A program made the translations under genes and the position numbers. Below, one piece after another: positions 7,627-16,280 of a stretch of DNA of 64,000 nucleotides (position 1 is its first letter; each line of letters starts with the position of its first letter). The notes below the pieces were generated by a model. The model had not been told where the DNA came from, did not search any database, and was given only the letters and a program-made list of their open reading frames with translations. Source of the stretch: Sphingopyxis sp. YF1 (GTDB lineage: Bacteria; Pseudomonadota; Alphaproteobacteria; Sphingomonadales; Sphingomonadaceae); NCBI RefSeq assembly GCF_022701295.1, contig NZ_CP033204.1, forward strand, positions 2,108,001 through 2,172,000, read 5' to 3'.

Positions 7627-10600
7627 ATGGCCTTTACCGATATCTTCATCCGCCGCCCGATCCTCGCGGTCGTCGTCAGCCTGCTGATCCTGCTCGTCGG
7701 CGGCGCGGCGCTCTTTTCGCTGCCGGTGCGCGAATATCCCAACATGGAGAGCGCGACGATCGTCGTCGACACCGGCTATCCCGGCGCGACGCAGGACGTG
7801 ATGCAGGGTTTCGTCACCACCCCGATCGCGCAGGCAATCGCAACCGCGAACGGCATCGACTATCTCACCTCGACCTCGACGCTCGGCAAGAGCCAGGTCA
7901 AGGCGAAGCTGGTGCTGAACGCCGACGCCGACCGCGCGATGACCGAGATACTGGCCAAGGTGCAGCAGGTGAAATATCGCCTGCCCGCGGGCGCAAACGA
8001 CCCCGTCATCACCAAGATGACCGACGGCGCGTCGGCGGTGCAATATCTGGCGTTCGTCAGCGACACCCTGCCCGTCCCGCAGATCACCGACTTCGCGACG
8101 CGCATCGCGCAGCCGCTGATCACCGCGGTTCCCGGGGTCGCATCGGCCGAAATCAGCGGCGGCCAGACGCTGGCGATGCGCGTGTGGGTCGATCCCGTGC
8201 GCCTCGCCGCGCGGGGCCTGTCGGCCGGCGACATCGCCGCAGCGCTGCGCGCGAACAATGTCCAGTCCGCGCCGGGGCGTCTGAAAGGCACCGACACCGC
8301 GATCAACATCACCGCCGGCACCGACCTGCGCGACCTTGAGGCGTTCCGTCAGATGGTGGTGAAGCGCGTCGACGGCGGAATCGTCAGGCTCGGCGACGTC
8401 GCGACCGTGGAGATCGGCGGCCAGAATTACGACAGCAGCGCGATGACCTCGGGCCGCCGGTCGGTCACCATCGCGATCACACCCACCCCCGACGGCAATC
8501 CGCTCGAAATCGTGAAGGCGGTCAAGGCGCTCGTCCCCGACATGCAGCGCGTGGCGCCGCCGGGGGTCGAGGTGATCAGCCAGTTCGACGTCGCCCATTT
8601 CGTCAACGCCTCGATCGACGAGGTCAGCAAGACGCTGGTCGAAGCGATCGTCATCGTGATCATCGTGATCTTCCTGTTCCTCGGCTCGCTGCGCGCGGTG
8701 CTTATCCCGGTGGTGACGATCCCGCTGTCGCTCGTCGGCACCGCTGCGCTGATGCTCGCCTTCGGCTTTTCGCTGAACCTGCTGACCCTGCTCGCAATGG
8801 TGCTGGCGATCGGCCTGGTCGTCGACGACGCGATCGTCGTGGTCGAAAATATCCACCGGCATATCGAGGAGGGCCTGTCGCCGGTCCGCGCCGCCTTGCT
8901 CGGCGCGCGCGAGATCGTCGGGCCGGTGATCGGAATGACGCTGACGCTCGCGGCGGTCTATGCCCCGATCGGACTGATGGGCGGGCTCACCGGCGCGCTG
9001 TTCCGCGAATTCGCCTTCACGCTCGCCGGGGCGGTCGTCGTTTCGGGAGTCGTCGCGCTGACGCTGTCGCCGATGATGAGCAGCCTGCTCCTCCATAGCC
9101 AGATGAACGAGGGCCGGCTGTCGCGGGCGATCGAGCACAATATGCAACGCGCGACCGCGGGGTACAGTCGCCTGCTCGGCGCGACGCTGGCCGCGCGGCC
9201 CGCGGTCATGCTGGTCGGTGCGGTGGTGCTCGGCGCGATCGTCATCCTGTTCACCGGCGCCCAGCGCGAACTCGCGCCGCAGGAAGACCAGGGCTATGTC
9301 TTCGTCCAGACCAAGGCGCCGCAATATGCCAATGTCGACTATACCGCGCGCTACGCCCATGAGGTCGAGCGGATGTTCCGCGGGCTGCCCGAATATGTGA
9401 GCAGTTGGTTCGACAATGGCACCGACGGCCTCAACAACGGCTTCGGCGGCGTCATCCTCAAGGAATGGGGCGACCGTGCACGCGGCGCCGACGCGATCCA
9501 GGCCGAGCTCAATGCCAGGGGCGCGGGGATCACCGGCGTCTACGCCGCTGCCTTCCAGCCCCCCGCGCTGCCCGCCTCGAGCGGCGGCCTGCCGGTGCAG
9601 ATGGTCATCCGGTCTTCGGACGATTTTCCGGTGCTGTACGCGGCGCTGGAGAAGGTGAAGGGGGCCGCCTGGCAGAGCGGGCTGTTCGCCTTCGTCGACA
9701 GCGACCTCGCCTTCGACAGCCCCGAGGCGCGGATCGCTGTCGACCGCGCCAAGGCGGGCCAAATGGGAATCACCATGGAAGCCGTCGCCGACACGCTGGC
9801 GACGATGGTCGGCGAAAATTACGTCAACCGCTTCAACTGGCACGACCGGTCCTACGACGTCATCGCGCAGGTTCCCTCGGCGCATCGGCTGACACCCGCC
9901 AATCTCGGCCAATATCACATCAAGACCGCGTCGGGCACGCTGGTGCCGCTGTCGACGGTGACCAGCGTCGAGATGCACCCCGGCGCCAACCGGCTGTCGC
10001 AGTTCAACCAGATGAACTCGGTCACGCTTTCGGCCATATTGGCGCCCGGCGTGACGATGGGACAGGCGGTCGACTTCCTGAAAGGCCAGCCGCTGCCCGC
10101 CGGAACCAGCGTCGACTGGCTTTCGGACAGCCGTCAATATGTGACCGAGGGCGACCGGCTGACGATCTCGTTCGGCTTCGCGCTGATCGTCATCTTCCTC
10201 GTGCTCGCGGCGCAGTTCGAAAGCTTCCGCGACCCGCTGGTCATCCTCGTCACCGTGCCGCTCGCGATCTGCGGGGCGCTGGTGCCGCTGTGGCTCGGTT
10301 ACGCGACGCTCAACATCTACACCCAGATCGGGCTGGTGACGCTGATCGGCCTGATTTCGAAGCACGGCATCCTGATGGTGTCCTTCGCCAACCAGATCCA
10401 GAAACATGAGGGCCTCGACCGGATCGCGGCGATCCGCAAATCGGCAGCGGTGCGCATGCGGCCGGTGCTGATGACCACCGCGGCGATGGTCGCGGGGCTC
10501 GTCCCCTTGCTGTTCGCCAACGGCGCGGGCGCTTCGAGCCGCTTCGCGATCGGCATCGTCGTCGTGATGGGCATGCTGATCGGCACCCTGTTCACCCTCT

Positions 10601-10704
10601 TCGTCCTTCCCACCGTCTACAGCCTGATCGCCAGGGACCACCGCGCCGCGTCGCACAGCGTGCGCGAAACCGAACTGGCGGCGGCGGAGATTGCATATGC
10701 ATAA
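7627..10704 (+). CDS. RND efflux pump, HAE-1 family inner-membrane transporter (MexI/AcrB-like)
   Basis: 1025 aa, full length for the family. Twelve membrane segments in two halves, with TM1 near residues 10-30 (RRPILAVVVSLLILLVGGA) and two large periplasmic loops. The proton-relay Asp pair lies in TM4 (AIGLVVDDAIVVVENI). The N-terminal periplasmic part (YPGATQDVMQGFVTTPIAQA) resembles MexI as remembered rather than AcrB. Such pumps expel dyes, antibiotics, redox-active metabolites and signalling molecules using proton motive force. It overlaps the outer-membrane factor gene by 8 bases. Substrate is not readable, but the upstream SoxR-like site suggests redox-cycling compounds. Confidence 0.95.
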   Translation: MAFTDIFIRRPILAVVVSLLILLVGGAALFSLPVREYPNMESATIVVDTGYPGATQDVMQGFVTTPIAQAIATANGIDYLTSTSTLGKSQVKAKLVLNADADRAMTEILAKVQQVKYRLPAGANDPVITKMTDGASAVQYLAFVSDTLPVPQITDFATRIAQPLITAVPGVASAEISGGQTLAMRVWVDPVRLAARGLSAGDIAAALRANNVQSAPGRLKGTDTAINITAGTDLRDLEAFRQMVVKRVDGGIVRLGDVATVEIGGQNYDSSAMTSGRRSVTIAITPTPDGNPLEIVKAVKALVPDMQRVAPPGVEVISQFDVAHFVNASIDEVSKTLVEAIVIVIIVIFLFLGSLRAVLIPVVTIPLSLVGTAALMLAFGFSLNLLTLLAMVLAIGLVVDDAIVVVENIHRHIEEGLSPVRAALLGAREIVGPVIGMTLTLAAVYAPIGLMGGLTGALFREFAFTLAGAVVVSGVVALTLSPMMSSLLLHSQMNEGRLSRAIEHNMQRATAGYSRLLGATLAARPAVMLVGAVVLGAIVILFTGAQRELAPQEDQGYVFVQTKAPQYANVDYTARYAHEVERMFRGLPEYVSSWFDNGTDGLNNGFGGVILKEWGDRARGADAIQAELNARGAGITGVYAAAFQPPALPASSGGLPVQMVIRSSDDFPVLYAALEKVKGAAWQSGLFAFVDSDLAFDSPEARIAVDRAKAGQMGITMEAVADTLATMVGENYVNRFNWHDRSYDVIAQVPSAHRLTPANLGQYHIKTASGTLVPLSTVTSVEMHPGANRLSQFNQMNSVTLSAILAPGVTMGQAVDFLKGQPLPAGTSVDWLSDSRQYVTEGDRLTISFGFALIVIFLVLAAQFESFRDPLVILVTVPLAICGALVPLWLGYATLNIYTQIGLVTLIGLISKHGILMVSFANQIQKHEGLDRIAAIRKSAAVRMRPVLMTTAAMVAGLVPLLFANGAGASSRFAIGIVVVMGMLIGTLFTLFVLPTVYSLIARDHRAASHSVRETELAAAEIAYA

Positions 10705-12079
10705 GCTGCTTTTCCTGCTCGCCCTCACCACCGCCGGCTGCGCCGCCGGCCCGCGCTACGCGCCGCCGCAACCGGTGGTGAAGGCGGCGGGCGCCTATAC
10801 GACCGCCGCCGCCGGCGTCGACGGCGCGGCCGAACTGCCCGATCATTGGTGGCGCCTCTACAACGACCCGATCCTCGACAGCCTGATCGAACGCGCGCTC
10901 GCCGCCAACACCGATTTGCGCGTCGCGAACGCCAATCTGGCAAAGGCCGACGCCGTTCTGGGCGAAGCCCGCGCCCGGCGCCTCCCGACAACCGATGTCA
11001 GCGGCGGAACCAGCTACGGCAGTGCTGCGGGCGACTTTGCGCAGCCCGCCAGCGACCGGCAATGGACGCACAGCGGCGGGCTCACGGTCGCGTGGGAGGT
11101 CGATCTGTTCGGACGCGTCGGCCGCGCGATCGGCGCAGCGCGCGCCGATGCCGATGCCGTCGCGGCGGTCCGCGACGCCGTCCGCGTCACCGTCGCCGCC
11201 GAAACCGCGCGGGCCTATGGCGACGTCTGCGCCTTAGGCGCGTCGGCGGCGATCGCGCGCGCCTCGCTCGCAACCGCCGAGGACAGCCTGCGCATCGTGA
11301 CCGCGCAGCAGCGCGCCGGATCGGTCGGCCAGCTTGAGGTCGAGCGCGCCGCGGGCAGCGTCGCGACGGCGCGCGCCGCGATTCCCGAGGTCGAGGGCCG
11401 GCGCCGCGTCGCCTTGCTCGAACTCGCGGCGCTGCTCGGCGGCCAGCCCGGCGACATCCCCGCCGGGGTCGGGAACTGCACCCGGATTCCCGCGCCGGTG
11501 GCCACGCTTCCGGTCGGCGACGGCAACGCCCTGCTCCGCCGTCGCCCCGACCTGCGCGAAGCCGAACGCCGCCTCGCTGCCGACACTGCGCGCATCGGCG
11601 TGGCGATGGCCGATCTCTATCCGCGCATCCATCTCGGCGCGAATGGCAATATCCTGCGCAACGACGCCATAAAGGGCAGCGACAGCTTCAGCTTTTCGCT
11701 CGGCCCGCTGCTGTCGTGGAGCTTTCCCAATATCGCGGTCGCGCGCTCAAGGGTCCGACAGGCCGAAGCACAGGGCGACGCCTCGCTCGCCGCGTTCGAC
11801 GGCAGGGTGATCGCTGCGCTCAAGGAGGTCGAGCAGGCGCTCGCGCGCTACGACGCCCGGCAGCAGCGCCGCGCCGCGCTCGCCGAAGCGCACGATCGGA
11901 CCCGAACCGCCTACGACCTCGCGCAGGCCCGCTATCGCGCCGGATCGGTATCGCTGCTCGACACCGTCATCGCGCAGCAATCGCTCATCGACGCCCGCGC
12001 CGCGCTGGCCGAGTCCGAACAGCAACTGGGGTCGGCGCGGATCGACCTGTTCAAGGCTCTCGGCGGCGGCTGGAGCTGA
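10697..12079 (+). CDS. outer-membrane efflux lipoprotein (NodT/OprM family)
   Basis: 460 aa. The start MHKLLFLLALTTAGC is a lipoprotein signal with Cys at position 15. The rest is the TolC-type double repeat of coiled-coil and strand segments, for example PDHWWRLYNDPILDSLIERAL near the N-terminus and the repeat marker RRRPDLREAERRLAADTARIG in the middle. ATG 10697 overlaps the last codons of the pump gene; a TTG six bases earlier is less likely. It completes a self-contained tripartite pump. Confidence 0.93.
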   Translation: MHKLLFLLALTTAGCAAGPRYAPPQPVVKAAGAYTTAAAGVDGAAELPDHWWRLYNDPILDSLIERALAANTDLRVANANLAKADAVLGEARARRLPTTDVSGGTSYGSAAGDFAQPASDRQWTHSGGLTVAWEVDLFGRVGRAIGAARADADAVAAVRDAVRVTVAAETARAYGDVCALGASAAIARASLATAEDSLRIVTAQQRAGSVGQLEVERAAGSVATARAAIPEVEGRRRVALLELAALLGGQPGDIPAGVGNCTRIPAPVATLPVGDGNALLRRRPDLREAERRLAADTARIGVAMADLYPRIHLGANGNILRNDAIKGSDSFSFSLGPLLSWSFPNIAVARSRVRQAEAQGDASLAAFDGRVIAALKEVEQALARYDARQQRRAALAEAHDRTRTAYDLAQARYRAGSVSLLDTVIAQQSLIDARAALAESEQQLGSARIDLFKALGGGWS

Positions 12080-12120
12080 CGCCGTCGCCGGTCATCGGCG
12101 CTCGCCGCCGGCTGGCGCTT

Positions 12121-12444
12121 TCAGGACCGGAGCATGTTCGGCTCCGCACGCGTCGCGGGGCTCGGCAGCAGGAAGGCGTCTTCGAGCGCGGCATAGTCGA
12201 GCCCCCCGCCCGGCAGGGGAAATTTCTGCTGGAAACCCTCGACCCTGTCGGCGTCGGCCAGAACGCGTGCCTTGAACCGGTGCGCCAGCGAATGCCGGAC
12301 GGGCAATCCGCCGGCAATTTTGATCCAGCTGTTCCAGCTGATGCCGATCCGCGTCATGATCTCGCATTGTCCGCCCACCAGATGGCCGATCTCGTCGACT
12401 AGGTCGGGATTGACGACGCACATGCGCTGCTTTTTCTCACTCAC
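12121..12444 (-). CDS. hypothetical protein divergent from the Lrp regulator
   Basis: 107 aa, not recognised. The start is a GTG with a strong GGAGGAG eight bases upstream, which is the main evidence that the frame is real. The product is soluble with no signal peptide; a middle segment GISWNSWIKIAGGLPVRHSL is the most distinctive part. Its 5' end faces the Lrp gene across about 120 bases, so both may be controlled by Lrp. The end lies 41 bases from the end of the efflux operon. Confidence 0.6.
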   Translation of the reverse strand: MSEKKQRMCVVNPDLVDEIGHLVGGQCEIMTRIGISWNSWIKIAGGLPVRHSLAHRFKARVLADADRVEGFQQKFPLPGGGLDYAALEDAFLLPSPATRAEPNMLRS

Positions 12445-12563
12445 TGCAAAACTCCTCCAGTCCGGCTCGTCGATTCCGTCATTATTCCGGAATAAATTTG
12501 AGCTTTCTGTCGAAACGTGAAATTATCATCGAGCGATATCCGATCATGTCAGGAGAATCTTCG

Positions 12564-13019
12564 ATGCTCACCGAAGCAGACCATCGCATCCTCAAGATCA
12601 TTCAAGCCGAAGGCCGGATCACCAATCAGGAACTGGCCAATCGCTGCGGCCTCTCGCCATCGGCCTGCTTCGACCGGCTGAAGCGGCTGCGCGAGCAGGA
12701 ATATATCCTCGGCTTCCACGCCCTGCTCGATCCGAACAAGCTCGACCGGTCGCTGCTGATCTTCATCGAGGTGCTGATGGACCGCACGACGGGGGACGTG
12801 TTCAAGGAATTCGCGGCGTCGGTGTCGGCCATGCCCGAAATCCTCGAATGCCACATGGTCGCGGGCGGGTTCGACTATCTGATCAAGGTCCGCGTGCGCG
12901 ACATGGCCGCGTACCGGACGTTCCTTGCCGACACGCTGGTTCACATGCCCGGCATCCGCGAAACGCGAACCTATGCCGTTCTCGATGAAGTCAAGAACGT
13001 GACCAGCCTGCCCCTGTGA
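12564..13019 (+). CDS. Lrp/AsnC family transcriptional regulator
   Basis: 151 aa, standard length. Residues 1-60 contain the winged helix-turn-helix (ITNQELANRCGLSPSACFDR); the rest is the RAM ligand-binding domain (ILECHMVAGGFDYLIKVRV) that binds amino acids and builds octamers. ATG 12564 is preceded by AGGAGA at a good distance; ATG 12546 is an alternative with no site. It converges with the APC amino-acid permease gene 16 bases away, supporting control of amino-acid uptake or breakdown by this regulator. Confidence 0.92.
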   Translation: MLTEADHRILKIIQAEGRITNQELANRCGLSPSACFDRLKRLREQEYILGFHALLDPNKLDRSLLIFIEVLMDRTTGDVFKEFAASVSAMPEILECHMVAGGFDYLIKVRVRDMAAYRTFLADTLVHMPGIRETRTYAVLDEVKNVTSLPL

Positions 13020-13035
13020 CATCAGCCGGGCACGT

Positions 13036-14448
13036 CTAGGTCGCCTGCCCGGCCAGCCGGCTCTTGCGGGCGCCATAGGCCAGATAGACGACGACGCCGA
13101 TCACGTTCCAGATCAGGAACCGGCTCTGCGTGATCGCCGGCAGGCTGAAGAACAGGTAGATGCAGCCGCCGATCGCGACCAGACCGACCACCCAGGGCAT
13201 TGGCGCGCGGAACACCCGCGGCAGGTCCGGCTGGCGGACGCGAAGGATGATCAGGCACAGCCCGACCGCAACGAACGCCGCCAGCGTTCCCGCATTCGCC
13301 AGCTCAGCGATTTCGGAAAGCGGGAAGAAGCCCGCGATCGCCGCGACTACCGCCGCGGTGCCGACCGTGACGGCGACGGGGGTCCCGCGCCGGTTCAGCC
13401 GGCCCAGCCGCTCGGGGAGCATCCGGTCGCGCGCCATCACGAAGAAGATGCGGCTCTGCCCGAACATGAAGGCGAGGATCACGGTCGGCAGTGCGACCAC
13501 GGCCACCGCGCCGATCAGCGTCGCGACCCCGGGATGGCCCAGCGTGCGCAGGACATGCGCGAGCGGCTCGCCCGAACGCGAGAATTCGAGGAAGGGCATC
13601 GCGCCGATCGCGGCCGCGGCGACCAGCATATAGACGACCGTGCACACGACCATCGACCCGACGATCCCGATCGTGAGGTCGCGGCCGGGATTCTTGGCCT
13701 CTTCGGCCGCAGTCGACACCGCATCGAAGCCGTAGAAGGCGAAGAAGATGATCGCGGCCGCCGCCATCACCCCGCGCACCTGTCCGTCGACCTCGTGCGC
13801 CGCGAAACCATAGGGCATGAAGGGGTCGAAATGACCGGGTTCGAACGCCGGCAGGGCGAGCAGGACGAACGCCGCGAGAGCGCCCAGCTTGAGCACGACG
13901 AGGATGGCGTTGACCGAGGCGCTTTCGCGCGTGCCGATCAGCAGCATGCCCGCAACCGCGGCGACGATGAAGATCGCGGGAAGGTTGATGATCCCTCCCG
14001 CATGCGGCCCCGCAGCGAGCGCGAGCGGAACGTCTATCCCCGCCGCCTGCAGAAAGCCGACGGCGTAGCCCGACCAGCCGACGGCGACCGCGGCGCAGAC
14101 GACCGAATATTCCAGCACGAGACTCCAGCCGATCACCCACGCGACGCCTTCGCCGATCACCGCATAGCTATAGGTATAGGCGCTGCCCGAAACCGGCATC
14201 AGCGTCGCGAGCTCAGCATAAGCGAGCGCGGCGCAGACGCAGACCAGCCCGGCGACGATGAAGGCGACGAGGACCGCAGGGCCCGCGCGCTCGGCACCGA
14301 CGCCGATCAGCGTATAGATTCCCGTGCCGACGATCGCTCCGACGCCCAGCGCCACAAGGTGCGGCCAACCCAGTGTCCGGTGCAGCCGCTGCGCCTCGTT
14401 GACGGCGGTGACCGTTTCGATCGATTTTCGTCTGGTAAGAAATGACAT
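13036..14448 (-). CDS. APC family amino acid permease
   Basis: 470 aa with twelve hydrophobic segments. The signature of APC/CAT transporters is the broken first helix LVALGVGAIVGTGIYTLIGV, with the GTG(I/F) substrate-binding bend, and the sixth helix AIIFFAFYGFDAVSTAAEEA. It most resembles the cationic-amino-acid-transporter-like branch (YfnA type). Start ATG 14448 has GGGGGACG upstream; an in-frame ATG 42 bases earlier is possible. It is the last gene in the direction TonB receptor - amidohydrolase - amidohydrolase - permease, giving an inner-membrane step for products made by the hydrolases. Confidence 0.88.
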   Translation of the reverse strand: MSFLTRRKSIETVTAVNEAQRLHRTLGWPHLVALGVGAIVGTGIYTLIGVGAERAGPAVLVAFIVAGLVCVCAALAYAELATLMPVSGSAYTYSYAVIGEGVAWVIGWSLVLEYSVVCAAVAVGWSGYAVGFLQAAGIDVPLALAAGPHAGGIINLPAIFIVAAVAGMLLIGTRESASVNAILVVLKLGALAAFVLLALPAFEPGHFDPFMPYGFAAHEVDGQVRGVMAAAAIIFFAFYGFDAVSTAAEEAKNPGRDLTIGIVGSMVVCTVVYMLVAAAAIGAMPFLEFSRSGEPLAHVLRTLGHPGVATLIGAVAVVALPTVILAFMFGQSRIFFVMARDRMLPERLGRLNRRGTPVAVTVGTAAVVAAIAGFFPLSEIAELANAGTLAAFVAVGLCLIILRVRQPDLPRVFRAPMPWVVGLVAIGGCIYLFFSLPAITQSRFLIWNVIGVVVYLAYGARKSRLAGQAT

Positions 14449-14556
14449 GAACGTCCCCCGCCCGACCATCACGACGGTCGGGATCGACATCGGTAACCGG
14501 CGCCATGCCTGTCAGGGGCAGGCGTGGCGCCGGTGCTCTCGGCGGAAAACCGCGCG

Positions 14557-16191
14557 TTACTGGCCGGTTTTGGCCTTTTCGCTTTCGACCATCGCCGCAA
14601 CGTCGGCGAGCAGTTGCTTCGCGTCGTAAACGATGCCGTCCTTGATGGTGAACTTCACCCCGCCGACGACCTCCTGCTTGTTCGTCTCGGAATTGAGGCG
14701 CTGGAAGCCGGTGCCGTAGAGCGTCTTGAGATTCTGCAGCGGGTTTTCCGGTACGACCACGAGGTCGGCGAGCATGCCTGCGCGCACCGCGCCGATCGGC
14801 GGCGTTTCACCGCGCGGTTCGTACAGCGTCTGCGCGCCCATCATCGTCGCGGCGCGGATCACCTCGAGCGGCGAGAAGCCCGCCTCGCGCAGCAATTCCA
14901 GCTCTTCGACATAGGCGAAGCCATAGACTTTCCAGATGAAGCCCGAGTCGGTGCCGACCGTGACACGACCGCCCATATTCTTGTAATCGTTCATCAACCG
15001 CATGAAGAGGCCGTAGAATTTCTTCCACGCAAATTCATTCTCGGTCGTCCAGTCGAAGAAATAGGAACCATGATTGTCGCGGGTCGACTGGAAGTAGTTC
15101 CAGAGCTGGGGCGTGGTATAGCGCGCATGCCAGTCGGCATTGCGCGCGCGCATCAGGTCGCGCGACGCGGCGTAGATGTTGAATGTCGGGTCGAAGGTGA
15201 CGTGGTTCGCCTTCTGCGCTTCCAGATATTCCTGCCACTGCTTCGTGCCGGGCCCGTAAACCTGATCCCAGATCTCGGCGACCTCGCCGAAGCGGTGCTG
15301 CTCGTTGTTGTAATCATATTGCGACGGGAAATCCTGGATGGCGCGGCCGTTGAGCAGCGATTCCATATGCCCGTAATAGTGGGTGATCGTGTTCAGCCCG
15401 GCATCACCCGCCTGGCGGCCATTGAAATTCGCAACGCCGATCTGGCTGAGGTGCGCGGTGGTGCCGAGACCAAGCTTCTTCGCTTCGTCGAGCGCCGCGG
15501 AAAAGACATCGGGGGTTTCATTCTCGCGATTGAAGAATTTGATGCCGTCGATGTTGTTCTTCGCGGCCCAGCGCACCCATTCGCGAGCCTTGAGCGGCGT
15601 GTCGACCACCCCGCCGGTCCAGCCGGCCCCCAGCGTCTGATAGTTAAAGATGCGCGGCGCGGCGATCTCGTTGCGCGCCGAGCGGTCCTTCTCGCGGCTG
15701 GCGACCGCGGGCGCGCCCAGCGGCACGCCCCGCACCGTCGTCACGCCGTGCGCGAGCCACAGCTTGTAGGCATAGCTGGCGTCGGGCGCCTTGTCGGCGC
15801 CGGGCAGGTGGACGTGCATGTCGGTGAAGCCGGGCATGACGTACATGCCGGTCGCGTCGATTTCATAATCGGCATCGTCGGGCGCGCGATTGGCGGCGGA
15901 GGGAAGCCCCGGCCAGCCCGACTGCTTGATCGACGTAATGCGGTTGCCTTCGACGACGATGTCAAAACGGCTGCGCGGCGGTCCGCCGGTGCCGTCGATG
16001 ATCGTCGCGTTGCGGATGACCATCTTGCGGAACGGGCCCGCACCCTCGCCGGCTTTGCGCGCCGGCGCGCCTGCGCTGACCGGGAAGGTTTCGGCCGCCG
16101 CGGCAGCCTTTTTCTCGCCGGCCTGGTGCGCGGTTGCCGGCACCGCGAGCAATGCCGCAGCCAGCGCTATTTTGGTTAGCTTCAACTTCAT
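14557..16191 (-). CDS. secreted metal-dependent amidohydrolase (first of two tandem paralogues)
   Basis: 544 aa with a signal peptide (residues 1-21, ending AVPATA). The amidohydrolase core starts at MVIRNATIIDGTGGPP and shows the metal set in order: HVH in TDMHVHLPG, Lys in DGIKFF, His in TTAHLSQ, His in ITHYYGHMES and Asp in GTDSGF. The C-terminal barrel strand PIGAVRAGMLADLVVVPENP is typical. Such enzymes cleave amide or cyclic bonds, including dipeptides with N-terminal blocks; the substrate here is unknown. It aligns along its whole length with the next gene upstream, evidence of tandem duplication. Confidence 0.88.
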   Translation of the reverse strand: MKLKLTKIALAAALLAVPATAHQAGEKKAAAAAETFPVSAGAPARKAGEGAGPFRKMVIRNATIIDGTGGPPRSRFDIVVEGNRITSIKQSGWPGLPSAANRAPDDADYEIDATGMYVMPGFTDMHVHLPGADKAPDASYAYKLWLAHGVTTVRGVPLGAPAVASREKDRSARNEIAAPRIFNYQTLGAGWTGGVVDTPLKAREWVRWAAKNNIDGIKFFNRENETPDVFSAALDEAKKLGLGTTAHLSQIGVANFNGRQAGDAGLNTITHYYGHMESLLNGRAIQDFPSQYDYNNEQHRFGEVAEIWDQVYGPGTKQWQEYLEAQKANHVTFDPTFNIYAASRDLMRARNADWHARYTTPQLWNYFQSTRDNHGSYFFDWTTENEFAWKKFYGLFMRLMNDYKNMGGRVTVGTDSGFIWKVYGFAYVEELELLREAGFSPLEVIRAATMMGAQTLYEPRGETPPIGAVRAGMLADLVVVPENPLQNLKTLYGTGFQRLNSETNKQEVVGGVKFTIKDGIVYDAKQLLADVAAMVESEKAKTGQ

Positions 16192-16280
16192 TCGACCCGT
16201 TTCCCCGTTCTGATTGACCAGCTTGTGTATGTACGATCGAGCGGCGGGGCGGCGGCGTCTGCACCGCCCCGGCGATCGGT

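Noticed and set aside
7579..10731. Very long minus-strand frame opposite the RND pump gene
   Set aside because: Shadow of high-GC coding on the plus strand; composition full of Arg, His, Asp and no domains.
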